Assembly (NCBI RefSeq): GCF_003987225.1
Contig: NZ_PIPX01000001.1
Location: 62,001-126,000, forward strand
Length of the DNA: 64,000 nt
DNA from: Pseudidiomarina homiensis
GTDB lineage: Bacteria; Pseudomonadota; Gammaproteobacteria; Enterobacterales; Alteromonadaceae
Direction: 5' to 3'
The position numbers and the translations under genes were made by a program. Positions 52,154 to 61,676 of this stretch are shown piece by piece (position 1 is the first letter of the stretch; the number at the start of each line of letters is the position of its first letter). Under the pieces are notes generated by a model, which saw nothing but the letters and a program-made list of their open reading frames with translations, searched no databases and had not been told where the DNA came from.

Positions 52154-53527
52154 ATGTTTGAGAATTTAAGTGAACGCCTCTCGCAGTCGTTAAAAAATAT
52201 CAGTGGTCGTGGGCGTCTAACCGACGACAACATTAAAGACACCTTACGCGAAGTACGCATGGCCTTATTGGAGGCAGATGTGGCGTTGCCAGTGGTGCGC
52301 GAATTTATTAAGCGCGTCAAAGAGCGAGCAGTGGGCACTGAAGTCAATAAAAGCCTAACTCCTGGCCAAGTATTCCTGAAGATTGTTCAGCAGGAACTTG
52401 AGCATGCGATGGGTGAAGGCAATGTGCCGTTGAACCTAGCCACGCAGCCGCCGGCGGTTATTTTGATGGCAGGCCTGCAAGGTGCCGGTAAAACGACCAG
52501 CGTGGGTAAGTTGGCGCGCTTTCTGCGTGAACGCGAAAAGAAGAAAGTATTGGTAGTATCGGCTGACGTTTATCGTCCAGCGGCCATTAAGCAGTTGGAA
52601 ACGTTGGCGAATGAAGTTGAAGTCGAATTCTTCCCTTCGAGCACGGAGCAAAAGCCGGTAGCGATTGCTGAAGCGGCAATCAGCCATGCACGGAAAAAAT
52701 TCATCGATGTGGTGTTAGTCGATACCGCAGGCCGTACGGCGATTGATGATGCCATGATGGCTGAAATTAAAGATTTGCACGCTGCCATCAATCCGGTTGA
52801 GACCTTATTCGTAGTTGATGCGATGACCGGTCAAGACGCTGCGAACACGGCGCACGCTTTTAATGAAGCACTGCCGTTAACCGGTGTTATCTTGACCAAG
52901 ACTGATGGTGATGCCCGCGGTGGTGCAGCGTTATCCATTCGCCACATCACTGGCAAACCGATTAAGTTTTTAGGGGTTGGTGAAAAAAATACGGCATTAG
53001 AGCCGTTCCATCCAGAACGTGTGGCATCACGCATTCTGGGCATGGGCGATGTGCTCTCATTGATTGATGAGCTTGAGCAAAAAGTCGATCGTACCAAAGC
53101 AGAAAAAGTCGCTAAGAAAGTCATGAAAGAGGGCAAGTTCTCGCTCGAAGACTTTCGTGAGCAATTGGCACAAATGCGGGATATGGGCGGCATGATGGGC
53201 CTCATGGATAAGTTGCCAGGCATGGGCAAGATGAGTGCTCAAGTGAAAGGTCAAATGGACGACAAAATGACAGTGCGCATGGAAGCTATTATTAGTTCCA
53301 TGACACTTAAAGAGCGTGAGTTCCCTGATCTAATTAAGGGCTCACGTAAACGCCGTATCGCTGCCGGTTCGGGTACTCAGGTACAAGACGTCAATCGTTT
53401 GTTGAAGCAATTTTTGCAGATGCAGAAGATGATGAAGAAAATGAAAGGCGGCGGCATGGCGAAGATGATGCGAAGTATGGGCGGAATGGGCGGCAAAATG
53501 CCTCCGGGAATGTTCCCCAAACGCTAG
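52154..53527 (+). CDS. ffh: signal recognition particle protein Ffh
   Basis: GTPase of the bacterial SRP, which with 4.5S RNA targets membrane proteins to FtsY. The 457 residues comprise an N domain (1-85), a G domain with GLQGAGKTTSVGKLA (P loop, about 105), DTAGRTA and TKTDGDARGGAALS, and an M domain rich in Met with SRKRRIAAGSGTQVQDVN for RNA binding. A TATAAT (52104-52109) precedes it by 44 bases. It is divergent from ypjD and followed by rpsP. Confidence 0.98.
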   Translation: MFENLSERLSQSLKNISGRGRLTDDNIKDTLREVRMALLEADVALPVVREFIKRVKERAVGTEVNKSLTPGQVFLKIVQQELEHAMGEGNVPLNLATQPPAVILMAGLQGAGKTTSVGKLARFLREREKKKVLVVSADVYRPAAIKQLETLANEVEVEFFPSSTEQKPVAIAEAAISHARKKFIDVVLVDTAGRTAIDDAMMAEIKDLHAAINPVETLFVVDAMTGQDAANTAHAFNEALPLTGVILTKTDGDARGGAALSIRHITGKPIKFLGVGEKNTALEPFHPERVASRILGMGDVLSLIDELEQKVDRTKAEKVAKKVMKEGKFSLEDFREQLAQMRDMGGMMGLMDKLPGMGKMSAQVKGQMDDKMTVRMEAIISSMTLKEREFPDLIKGSRKRRIAAGSGTQVQDVNRLLKQFLQMQKMMKKMKGGGMAKMMRSMGGMGGKMPPGMFPKR

Positions 53528-53534
53528 AGAATAC

Positions 53535-53562
53535 TTGCATTCGACGGAAAAATCGGTAGAAT
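53535..53562 (+). promoter_or_regulatory. promoter for the rpsP operon
   Basis: TTGCAT, a 16-base spacer and TAGAAT (53557-53562) follow ffh. The leader up to rpsP contains the hairpin CCGGG...CCCGG (about 53565-53583) and a longer outer pairing GAAAAATC/GATTTTTC. Confidence 0.5.
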
Positions 53563-53634
53563 TGCCGGGCTCTTCGACCCCGGTCGGAGATTTTTCTATT
53601 TATTTAACATTATAAAACTGTATCGAGGAACGTA

Positions 53635-53883
53635 ATGGTAACCATTCGTTTACAACGCGGCGGCGCTAAAAAGCGTCCATTCTACCAGATGGTAGTAACC
53701 GACAGTCGCAATGCCCGCGACGGTCGTTTCATTGAAAATGTAGGCTTCTTCAACCCGTTAGCGCGTGGTCAAGAAGAGAAACTACGTGTTGATCTTGAGC
53801 GTGTAGAGCATTGGGTCGGTCACGGCGCAACTGTATCTGAGCGCGTAGCTAAGCTTTTAAAAGATGCGCGTAGCGCAGCTTAA
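53635..53883 (+). CDS. rpsP: 30S ribosomal protein S16
   Basis: An 82-residue S16 needed for 30S assembly. [29 protein letters not shown] is diagnostic and the length equals that of E. coli. First gene of rpsP-rimM-trmD-rplS. Confidence 0.99.
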   Translation: MVTIRLQRGGAKKRPFYQMVVTDSRNARDGRFIENVGFFNPLARGQEEKLRVDLERVEHWVGHGATVSERVAKLLKDARSAA

Positions 53884-53921
53884 TTCAGCTTAATTTAATC
53901 AACGTTGGTAGTGAAGTAACG

Positions 53922-54452
53922 ATGAATCAACCTGTAGAACATGTCGTCATTGGCCAGTTAGGCGCAGTGTATGGAGTCAAAGGTTGGCTAAAAATTCAGA
54001 GTTACACTGATGACGTTGAAGCCATTTTTAATTATCACCCTTGGCAGATTCGTAAACAGGGTAAAGTGCAAGAAGTTCAAGTCGAGGAATGGCGTCGACA
54101 TAATAAAGGACTGATTGCCAAGCTGGTAGGTGTAGAAGACCGCGACGCTGCGCATTTAATGACTGGTGCAGACGTGATCATCGAAGCTGAGCAGCTGCCT
54201 GAGTTGCCAGAGGACGAATTTTACTGGCGTGACCTCATTGGTATGACTGTAGTGAATACTGACGGTTATAACATGGGTGTCGTTGACCAGTTAATGGCCA
54301 CAGCATCGAATGATGTAATGGTGGTGAAAGCGAACAGCAATGATGCGTTTGGTCGCTCAGAACGTCTGATTCCGTTTATTCAGAGTCAGTACATTCAAGA
54401 AGTCGACAAAGCAAACAAATGTATTGTTGTGGATTGGCCGTCGGACTTTTAA
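53922..54452 (+). CDS. rimM: 16S rRNA processing protein RimM
   Basis: A 176-residue maturation factor that binds S19 and helps fold the 30S head. The N-terminal RimM barrel ([23 protein letters not shown]) and the C-terminal PRC barrel ([21 protein letters not shown]) are both present, ending [15 protein letters not shown]...VDWPSDF. It overlaps the trmD start by one base. Confidence 0.97.
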   Translation: MNQPVEHVVIGQLGAVYGVKGWLKIQSYTDDVEAIFNYHPWQIRKQGKVQEVQVEEWRRHNKGLIAKLVGVEDRDAAHLMTGADVIIEAEQLPELPEDEFYWRDLIGMTVVNTDGYNMGVVDQLMATASNDVMVVKANSNDAFGRSERLIPFIQSQYIQEVDKANKCIVVDWPSDF

Positions 54453-55222
54453 TGGCTGGGAAACTACAGGTAGGCGTGATTACGCTGTTTCCTGAAATGT
54501 TCCAAGCAATTACCGACAACGGTGTCACGGGTAGAGCGGTACGCGAAGGGCTGTTAGATATTCAACTAACCAACCCACGCGATTTTACTCACGATAAACA
54601 TCGCACCGTTGACGACCGCCCATATGGCGGTGGACCTGGTATGTTGATGATGGTGCAACCGCTCACTGATGCGATTGCTGCCGCAAAACAACAACTAGGG
54701 GCCGATACCAAGGTGATGTATTTATCACCTCAGGGTCGCAAGCTTGATCACGCAGGTGTGCAAGAATTGGCACAACGTGACAAGTTCATCTTAATTGCCG
54801 GTCGCTACGAAGGCATCGATGAACGCGTAATAACGCGGCATGTTGATGAAGAATGGTCGATTGGTGATTACGTGTTAAGCGGGGGCGAATTGCCTGCCAT
54901 GGTCATGATTGACAGTGTGGCACGCTTAGTTCCTGGAGTGCTTGGGCACCAAGACTCAGCAGAAGAAGATTCTTTCGCTGCCGGCTTGTTAGATTGTCCG
55001 CACTATACACGACCAGAAGTTTTAGATGGTGAGGCGGTACCACCAGTACTACTGAGTGGTAATCATGAACAAATAAGACGCTGGCGTTTGCAGCAGGCTC
55101 TAGGTAGAACCTGGTTGCGACGTCCAGAAATGTTAAACAACCTAGCTCTGACTGACGAGCAGCAACAGCTTTTGGATGAATTTATTCATCAATACCAAGC
55201 CGACGCTGATGCGGGTAGTTAA
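54452..55222 (+). CDS. trmD: tRNA (guanine-N1-)-methyltransferase
   Basis: SPOUT methyltransferase that makes m1G37 in tRNAs with G36, preventing +1 frameshifts. From the ATG at 54452 it has 256 residues, the E. coli length, and reads [49 protein letters not shown] and the knot region [29 protein letters not shown]. The ATG overlaps the rimM stop. Confidence 0.98.
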   Translation: MAGKLQVGVITLFPEMFQAITDNGVTGRAVREGLLDIQLTNPRDFTHDKHRTVDDRPYGGGPGMLMMVQPLTDAIAAAKQQLGADTKVMYLSPQGRKLDHAGVQELAQRDKFILIAGRYEGIDERVITRHVDEEWSIGDYVLSGGELPAMVMIDSVARLVPGVLGHQDSAEEDSFAAGLLDCPHYTRPEVLDGEAVPPVLLSGNHEQIRRWRLQQALGRTWLRRPEMLNNLALTDEQQQLLDEFIHQYQADADAGS

Positions 55223-55242
55223 TCTAGGCAAGTGAGGCTAAC

Positions 55243-55602
55243 ATGGCAAAAGTAAGTCAAAATTTGATCAAAGCGATCGAAGACGAACAAATGAAAACCG
55301 ACCTTCCGGACTACGCACCGGGCGATACAGTGGTCGTTAATGTTAAAGTTGTTGAAGGTAACCGTGAGCGTGTTCAGGCATTTGAAGGCGTGGTTATCGC
55401 TAAGCGTAATCGTGGTTTGCATTCGTCATTCACGGTTCGTAAAGTATCAAATGGTGAAGGTGTTGAGCGTACTTTCCAAGCGCACAGCCCAATCATTGAT
55501 AGCATCAAAGTGAAGCGTAAAGGTGCGGTACGTCGTGCTAAGCTTTACTACTTGCGTGAGCGTTCAGGTAAATCTGCACGTATCCGTGAGAAGCTGTCTT
55601 AA
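55243..55602 (+). CDS. rplS: 50S ribosomal protein L19
   Basis: A 119-residue L19 at the subunit interface. [29 protein letters not shown]-type sequence, [17 protein letters not shown] and the C-terminal [13 protein letters not shown] are diagnostic. Last gene of the operon; a terminator follows 19 bases later. Confidence 0.99.
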   Translation: MAKVSQNLIKAIEDEQMKTDLPDYAPGDTVVVNVKVVEGNRERVQAFEGVVIAKRNRGLHSSFTVRKVSNGEGVERTFQAHSPIIDSIKVKRKGAVRRAKLYYLRERSGKSARIREKLS

Positions 55603-55621
55603 GATCAGCTTTGATCTGAAA

Positions 55622-55646
55622 AAACCCGCCGCTGGCGGGTTTTTTT
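55622..55646 (+). terminator. terminator of the rpsP operon
   Basis: AAACCCGCC pairs with GGCGGGTTT around GCT, with seven T residues. Confidence 0.93.
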
Positions 55647-55696
55647 ATGCCTAAAATCAGGCACAATGTAAGCTCAAGAGAAGTAAGGAGTCGAAG

Positions 55697-56857
55697 ATGT
55701 CTGACGCTGCAGTCCCGAATGACCCAGAGCAACGCCTACAACAATTGCGTGAAGCAATTGATGAATCCGATAATGCGTTATTGCAGCTATTACAACGGCG
55801 CCGTCAGCTCGCCGCCGAAGTTGGGACCGTAAAGCGTAGTATTGGGCAACCTCTATTCGTACCTGAACGCGAAGCGAAACTTATCGCCGCGCGTCGTGCT
55901 GAAGCTGAAGCGATTGGCTTATCTCCTGATCTGATTGAAGACGTACTGCGGCGTGTCATTCGTGAGTCCTATCAACAACAGCAAGCCGCTGATGTTCATC
56001 TTGAAGACAAAAACATCGTCGTCATTGGTGGTTACGGTGCGCTAGGAGGCTTGTTTGCGGAACGATTTCGTGAGGCTGGTGCCAGCGTGCACTGCATCGG
56101 CGAAGGCGAGCAAGATCAATTAGAGGCTGCGTGTAGTGATGCTGACCTGGTGTTGGTCAGTGTTCCTATTGCGGTGACCACCAGTGTCATTAATAACCTT
56201 CCTCAATTGCCAGCGCATTGTATTTTAGCTGACGTCACCAGTGTAAAAGCTAAACCTTTGCAAGCTATGTTGACCCAGCACAAGGGGCCCGTGGTTGGCC
56301 TTCACCCGATGTTTGGCCCACAAGTCGCAACGCTCGCGAAGCAGCTTATTGTGGTCACCGAGGGGCGCATGTCGTCTGCTTACCAGTGGTTATTAGATAC
56401 ACTCATTCGCTGGGGAGCGCAGTTGTACCAAACCACCGCAGAGCGACATGATGAAGCCATGGGCTTCATCCAAGTGATGCGGCATTTATCAACTTTCGTC
56501 TATGGCGCGCATTTGGCCGGCGAGAAAGCAGACTTACAAGAACTTCTCGATCTGAGCTCGCCAATCTATCGCTTGGAATTAATGATGGTTGGGCGGTTAT
56601 TTGCGCAGAATGCTGACTTGTATGCCGACATTATTTTGGCGCATCCGGAAAACTTCGCCATGATGCGCAGATACTTAGATACCTTTGCGCAGGTGCTTGA
56701 GCAACTTGAACGGGGCGATAAGTCAGGTTTTGTCAGCAAATTTGCTGAAATAAGTGACTATTTTGGTGAATTTTCGCAGAAGTTCCTCGAAGATAGCCAA
56801 CGCCTACTTGCTAGTGCCGGCGATGCGCATCAGCTCAGCAACGTCGCTCGGCGCTAA
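55697..56857 (+). CDS. tyrA: bifunctional chorismate mutase/prephenate dehydrogenase
   Basis: Two steps of tyrosine synthesis in one 386-residue protein. The chorismate mutase (about 10-95) has LQQLREAIDESDNALLQLLQRRRQLAAEVG and PLFVPEREAKLI. The NAD-dependent dehydrogenase (about 105-370) has NIVVIGGYGALGGLFAERF and VGLHPMFGPQV, with HDEAMGFIQVMRHLSTF. AAGGAG precedes the ATG. Its last 18 codons overlap the 3' end of the response-regulator gene on the other strand. Confidence 0.96.
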   Translation: MSDAAVPNDPEQRLQQLREAIDESDNALLQLLQRRRQLAAEVGTVKRSIGQPLFVPEREAKLIAARRAEAEAIGLSPDLIEDVLRRVIRESYQQQQAADVHLEDKNIVVIGGYGALGGLFAERFREAGASVHCIGEGEQDQLEAACSDADLVLVSVPIAVTTSVINNLPQLPAHCILADVTSVKAKPLQAMLTQHKGPVVGLHPMFGPQVATLAKQLIVVTEGRMSSAYQWLLDTLIRWGAQLYQTTAERHDEAMGFIQVMRHLSTFVYGAHLAGEKADLQELLDLSSPIYRLELMMVGRLFAQNADLYADIILAHPENFAMMRRYLDTFAQVLEQLERGDKSGFVSKFAEISDYFGEFSQKFLEDSQRLLASAGDAHQLSNVARR

Positions 56858-57187
56858 TGGTTTTTGCAACAAGGTGTTGATACCAGCTGCTGCACATTCG
56901 TCGCGGAAATCGCTTGGGTTATGACCCGAGATCATCGCTGTCACTGGCGTTTTGTCACCCAACTGTTCATGCACTTTGCAATAGAGTTCGACACCGTTAA
57001 AGTCGGGTAGCTCATGGTCGAGTAGAACGAGGTCTGGGCGTTCATTTAAAATAAGATCGAGTGCTTCCTCACCACTTTGAGCCGTACTGATAGAGGCCTC
57101 AGGAAAGTGACCGAGCATCGCTTTCATGACTTCGAGAGAGATAAGGTCGTCATCGACAATCACAACATGGGTCTGTGTATTAGACAT
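56804..57187 (-). CDS. stand-alone receiver-domain protein
   Basis: A 127-residue single-domain response regulator: acidic pair in VVIVDDDLISLEVMKAML, phosphoacceptor Asp in LVLLDHELPDFNGV (about 56), Ser in place of the usual Thr in AMISGHNP, and the conserved Lys in LQKPLAPSDV. It has no output domain. No histidine kinase is adjacent; the Hpt-containing hybrid kinase at 45450 and the phosphatase at 63430 are possible partners on context alone. Its 3' end overlaps tyrA by 54 bases in the convergent sense. Confidence 0.9.
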   Translation of the reverse strand: MSNTQTHVVIVDDDLISLEVMKAMLGHFPEASISTAQSGEEALDLILNERPDLVLLDHELPDFNGVELYCKVHEQLGDKTPVTAMISGHNPSDFRDECAAAGINTLLQKPLAPSDVAELMRIAGTSK

Positions 57188-57205
57188 AAAACCTCCCCAA
57201 AAAAA

Positions 57206-57284
57206 CGTTGTTTGCTATTCGCTGGTTGCTGTTCGAAAATACAGTTTAAAGCACCAAACAGCAAACATTAAGCAGCGGATAACG
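57206..57284. repeat. dispersed repeat with inverted arms
   Basis: TTTGCTATTCGCTG (57211-57224) followed by GTTGCTGTTCG forms the left arm; CCAAACAGCAAAC and GCAGCGGATAACG (57254-57284) form the right arm. The unit matches the two direct copies at 21427 and 21457. It fills the spacer between the receiver gene and the cytochrome b561 gene. Confidence 0.65.
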
Positions 57285-57298
57285 AAAAAGGTCACGCA

Positions 57299-57922
57299 AT
57301 GAAAATTTGGGATAGTTTTGTACGTGGTTATCACTGGTTACTGGTCATTGCGATTGCCGGACTGTGGTGGACCGCGGAGCAAGGGTATATGGACTGGCAT
57401 ATGCGGATAGCGCTTGCGGTAGGGGCGTTACTGCTTGCCCGCGTAGTATGGGCCCTGATTGGAAGTGAAAACGCACGGTTTACTGCCTTTGTGCATAGGC
57501 CGCAAAAGGTGGTTGAACACCTTAGAGACGTACAACGCAAAAATTACCAACCGACCGCGACCCATAATCCAGCCGGAGGTTGGGCGGTGTTGTTGATGTG
57601 GGCGTTGTTGTTCGTGCAAGTAACGACAGGTCTATTCGCGACTGATGAAATTTTCTTTTCCGGACCTCTTGCCAGCCTTGTCAGCAGTTCTACGCAGGGG
57701 CAATTGACCGATCTGCATGAAATCAACTTCAATGTGCTGCTCACCGTTATCGCATTACATGTGTTGGCGATTTTGCTTTACCGCATGAAAGGAGTGAACT
57801 TACTGAGCGCTATGGTGCATGGCAAGCGACAAAATGTACGGCCACCGCGGTTAGTGAATGGTCTTTTCGGCTGGACACTGGCCGCTGTGATAGCAGCCAG
57901 TGCTTACTACTTCTGGTGGTGA
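57299..57922 (+). CDS. cytochrome b561-type membrane protein
   Basis: A 207-residue four-helix membrane cytochrome b. Helices lie near 10-28, 36-54, 94-112 and 142-162, with a further hydrophobic C-terminal segment (186-205). Candidate heme ligands are His12 in RGYHWLLV, His34 in DWHMRIAL, and histidines in TDLHEINFN and VIALHVLAIL. Proteins of this type pass electrons from the quinone pool to periplasmic c cytochromes. The convergent neighbour is cytochrome c', so an electron-transfer pair is plausible. Confidence 0.88.
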   Translation: MKIWDSFVRGYHWLLVIAIAGLWWTAEQGYMDWHMRIALAVGALLLARVVWALIGSENARFTAFVHRPQKVVEHLRDVQRKNYQPTATHNPAGGWAVLLMWALLFVQVTTGLFATDEIFFSGPLASLVSSSTQGQLTDLHEINFNVLLTVIALHVLAILLYRMKGVNLLSAMVHGKRQNVRPPRLVNGLFGWTLAAVIAASAYYFWW

Positions 57923-57932
57923 GGTGAGGACG

Positions 57933-58397
57933 TTAGTCCTTATATTGATCGTGGCACCCTTTGCAATTTTTGGCCGCGGTCATAAAAGCTGACCGCATTT
58001 TATCTTGATCGCCCGAGGCAGCAACAGCAGCGAGTGAATTAGCATCGACTTGCAATTGTTGCGTACGTTCTTGAAAGTCTTCCCAGTTATCCCAGATGGC
58101 TGGAAGTGCATCGGTGTTGTTGCCAGGCATTGCTCCTTCTTGGCTAAAACCAACCCATGGCACTGCTGCCAGCGCTGCAAATGTCTCGGCACGCTCGGCG
58201 AAAATGGCAGCATCGAACGGCATATCACCTTTCAGCATGTCGCCCATGTAGGCGAAGTTATTTTGCATAACTGAGAGCGCTTTTTGCCGGTACTCCACAG
58301 CTTTGTCGGCGTCATTAAACGCATGTTGGGCAATGACTGCGGTGCTTGCTAAAAGCGCAGCAGCAACGGTAATTGTTTTTAGGCTGTTGGCAAACAT
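57933..58397 (-). CDS. cytochrome c'
   Basis: A 154-residue periplasmic class II cytochrome c. Signal peptide about 1-23 (ending STAVIA), then a four-helix bundle with the heme-binding CKGCH near the C-terminus (Cys145, Cys148, His149), the arrangement of cytochromes c'. Family members bind NO and have been linked to nitrosative stress protection. It ends ten bases from the convergent b561 gene. Confidence 0.92.
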   Translation of the reverse strand: MFANSLKTITVAAALLASTAVIAQHAFNDADKAVEYRQKALSVMQNNFAYMGDMLKGDMPFDAAIFAERAETFAALAAVPWVGFSQEGAMPGNNTDALPAIWDNWEDFQERTQQLQVDANSLAAVAASGDQDKMRSAFMTAAKNCKGCHDQYKD

Positions 58398-58587
58398 AAA
58401 AGAACTCCTGTTGAGATGGTAGGTTAAGTAAGCTTATGACTAGCATACAACGCTTTACCGATTGAACTAAGCTGTTTGTCCCTTATTGCATTGCACTCAA
58501 CGCATGAATCCACTTACTGTAAGCAAGAAAGTAACTGATTTAAACCCAAAACTTTAACTGCAGAACAACCTATCAAAGGGGATGCCG

Positions 58588-61500
58588 ATGATTAGCAGTA
58601 ACCGCCTCAGCAAGTTGGCGGTAGCGATGTGTGCCGCACTACCAGTGTTGGCAAGTGCCTCGCAGACCACAACTGTGCAAGGGTTGCATGACAACTCATC
58701 AACGTTTGTCGCATTACAAAATGCGACCATCATTACTGAACCTGGTCGTAGCATCGAAAATGCGACTCTGGTGATTCGCAACGGTAAAATTGAGCGCATC
58801 AACGAAAATAACCGTGCCCCAGAGGGCGCTCGGGTGATTGATTTAACTGGGCATACGATTTATCCAGGCTTTATCGATGCGTATAGCAATTATGGGGTGC
58901 CTGCGCCGAAGAAAGAGCAGCAGGGACCATGGTTCTCGACGCGTCCTGAGTACAATAACAAGCGTGAAGGCGGTAATGCAGCGAATGATGCTATTCATGC
59001 GCAACAACGCTGGGTCAGCGCTGCAGCAACCGATACCAAAGCGGCAAAAGATTATATTGAACAGGGCTTTACCGCCGTGCAAAGTGCTCGTTTAGATGGC
59101 ATTTTTCAGGGGCAAGCCGTGACGTTATCCTTGGCTGATAAAATCGCCAATGATGTTGTTTACAACGCTGAAAGCCGCCATTTTGGCTCTTTTGATAAAG
59201 GGACATCACAACAGCAGTACCCGAACTCATTAATGGGTTCTATTGCTTTGATCAGACAAACTCTGTCTGACGCCAATTGGTATGAGCAAGCGTATGGTAA
59301 GGACGCCTACAACGGTCCGGTAGAGTACAATGCCGCCTTGGCTGAGCTCGGACCGATTGAGCAAGAGGGCATGGTGTTTGCGGTGAGTGACGACAAATCC
59401 TTATTACGTGCGCACTCAGTGTTGAGCGAGTTTGAGGTACCCGTCACTTTTGTGGGCTCGAATTACGAATATGCTCGACTAGACGCCGTTAAAGCGACGC
59501 AAGCCAAGCTTATTTTGCCGTTGAACTTCCCTGCGGCTCCAGAAGTTTCAGGGGTCAATGATGATTTAGATGTTGAGTTGGCGGATTTACGTCATTGGGA
59601 ACGTGCACCGGGTAACGCTGCAGCATTGGCTGCTGCAGATATCGACTTTTCATTTACCTTGCACCAGTTAAAGAAGGCGGGCGATTTTTGGCCTAACCTG
59701 CGCAAAGCAATTCAACATGGTCTTGATAAAAATCAGGCTTTGGCGGCATTGACGACTATTCCTGCGCAGATCGCGGGAGTTAGTGATAAAGCCGGTAAAT
59801 TAGCGCCAGGTTACATGGCAGACTTTGTGATTGCCGAAGGTGATCTTTTCACCGATGGCACCATTAAGTCGGTTTGGCTGCAAGGTGCAGAAACCGAATT
59901 AGCGCCGTTGCGCAAAGCTGACTTCGCCGGAACCATCGTCACGGAGCTTGGCGGTCAAGAATTGCGCTTTGAACTTAAAGGTTCTGATCGGGTAAACGGC
60001 GCTCTGGAAGTAGGCGGCACTAGCCACAAGTTGCGCTCGGTGCGTCGTGATGATGCCTCGCTAAGTTTTGTCGTAGACGCTGAACTGAATGGCGCGCAGG
60101 GTGTTTGGCGCGTGCAGCTCGAACAAACTGCTGAACAGGCCTATGCCGGTGTGGCGGTTGGACCGCAAGGTCAAGAGCTCGCCTTCTCAGGTAGCCGCGC
60201 AGAAGCAGCAGTTGAAGAAGTCGCCGAAAGCAAAGACGCCGCTGCGGTAAACTATGTCAGTCGTTTGACTTATCCGAACGTTGCCTATGGTCTAGATGGG
60301 CTGCCACCTCGGCAAAACTTACATATCAAGAATGCGACGGTTTGGACTGCTGACGCTGATGGCGTCCTCGAGAATACCGACATTCTTGTGCGCGATGGCG
60401 AGTTCTATCGCATTGGTCAAGATCTTCGCACACCATCGGGTTACGAGGTAATTGATGCTACCGGTTTACATGTCACGCCGGGAATTATCGACGAACACTC
60501 GCACATCGCCATTGACCGTGGTGTGAATGAGGGCTCTGAAGCGATTACCTCAGAAGTTCGCATCGGTGATGTGGTGAACCCTGATGATGTTCACATCTAT
60601 CGTTCATTGGCTGGTGGTACCACCATGGCGCAATTGTTGCACGGCTCGGCCAATCCGATTGGCGGACAAGCGCAGGTAATTAAACTGCGCTGGGGGGCAA
60701 CAGCTGATCAAATGAAGTTTGACGCTGCGCCGCCGTCGATTAAGTTCGCGCTCGGCGAAAACGTTAAACAAAGTCGTTATCCTTCGTGGTTAAGTACGCG
60801 TTATCCGCAAACACGCATGGGTGTCGAAACCTTAATGCGTGACGGCTTCACTGCGGCGCTTGAATACCGTGAACGAATGGAAGCGTATAAAAAGCTTAGT
60901 CGCAGCGAACGGGCAAAAACTGCACCACCGCGTCCGGACTATCGCTTAGAAACGCTGCTTGAAATCCTCGACCGTGAGCGGTTTGTTCACGCACATAGCT
61001 ACGTGCAATCCGAGATTTTGATGTTGCTGCGCTTAGCGGAAGATTTCAATTTCACGCTAACCACCTTCACGCACATTTTAGAGGGCTATAAAGTTGCTTC
61101 TGAAATGGCTAAACATGGTGCTGGCGGCTCGTCATTTGCGGATTGGTGGGCGTATAAATTCGAGGTCTATGATGCCATCCCTCACAACGCTTGTTTAATG
61201 TCTGAGAAGGGCGTGTTAACCAGTATTAATTCTGACAGTAACGATTTGCAACGTCGTTTGAACACAGAAGCTGCAAAATCCGTCACTTACTGTGGCATGG
61301 ATGAACATGAAGCGTTAAAAATGGTGACATTGAATCCAGCGAAACAGCTTAAAATCGATGACTATGTCGGTAGTATCAAAACAGGCAAGCATGCTGACTT
61401 CGTGATCTGGAACAACCATCCGTTAAGCTCATATGCGCGGGTTGAGCAAACCTGGATCAATGCTCGTAACTACTTCAATCGCGAGCGTGACCAAGAGTTG

Positions 61501-61674
61501 CGTGCCGACTTGCAAGCCGAAAAACAAGCGCTGATGCAAAAAGTACTTGCTGATCCGAATGCCAGCAATGGCGACAGCAATGGTTACAAACGCGAACAGC
61601 CAGCTTGGCACTGTGATACCGAACACGATACCTGGCTTGGCACATTTACGGCCCATAGCCACGGAGGACACTAA
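58588..61674 (+). CDS. large two-domain secreted amidohydrolase
   Basis: A 1028-residue exported protein with signal peptide (about 1-26, ending LASA) and two amidohydrolase folds in tandem. The N-terminal half (about 40-460) has the composite-domain flank GHTIYPGFIDAYSNYG, where the metal-binding HxH is replaced by AYSN; it looks catalytically degenerate. The C-terminal half (about 565-1005) has VTPGIIDEHSHIAIDRG with an intact HxH, HAHSYVQSEI, FTHILEGYKVA, and SINSDSNDLQRRL, so it is probably active. The substrate is not known; relatives are annotated as imidazolonepropionase-like amidohydrolases. GGGG six bases before the ATG at 58588 favours that start over the ATG at 58582. Confidence 0.85.
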   Translation: MISSNRLSKLAVAMCAALPVLASASQTTTVQGLHDNSSTFVALQNATIITEPGRSIENATLVIRNGKIERINENNRAPEGARVIDLTGHTIYPGFIDAYSNYGVPAPKKEQQGPWFSTRPEYNNKREGGNAANDAIHAQQRWVSAAATDTKAAKDYIEQGFTAVQSARLDGIFQGQAVTLSLADKIANDVVYNAESRHFGSFDKGTSQQQYPNSLMGSIALIRQTLSDANWYEQAYGKDAYNGPVEYNAALAELGPIEQEGMVFAVSDDKSLLRAHSVLSEFEVPVTFVGSNYEYARLDAVKATQAKLILPLNFPAAPEVSGVNDDLDVELADLRHWERAPGNAAALAAADIDFSFTLHQLKKAGDFWPNLRKAIQHGLDKNQALAALTTIPAQIAGVSDKAGKLAPGYMADFVIAEGDLFTDGTIKSVWLQGAETELAPLRKADFAGTIVTELGGQELRFELKGSDRVNGALEVGGTSHKLRSVRRDDASLSFVVDAELNGAQGVWRVQLEQTAEQAYAGVAVGPQGQELAFSGSRAEAAVEEVAESKDAAAVNYVSRLTYPNVAYGLDGLPPRQNLHIKNATVWTADADGVLENTDILVRDGEFYRIGQDLRTPSGYEVIDATGLHVTPGIIDEHSHIAIDRGVNEGSEAITSEVRIGDVVNPDDVHIYRSLAGGTTMAQLLHGSANPIGGQAQVIKLRWGATADQMKFDAAPPSIKFALGENVKQSRYPSWLSTRYPQTRMGVETLMRDGFTAALEYRERMEAYKKLSRSERAKTAPPRPDYRLETLLEILDRERFVHAHSYVQSEILMLLRLAEDFNFTLTTFTHILEGYKVASEMAKHGAGGSSFADWWAYKFEVYDAIPHNACLMSEKGVLTSINSDSNDLQRRLNTEAAKSVTYCGMDEHEALKMVTLNPAKQLKIDDYVGSIKTGKHADFVIWNNHPLSSYARVEQTWINARNYFNRERDQELRADLQAEKQALMQKVLADPNASNGDSNGYKREQPAWHCDTEHDTWLGTFTAHSHGGH

Positions 61675-61676
61675 TC

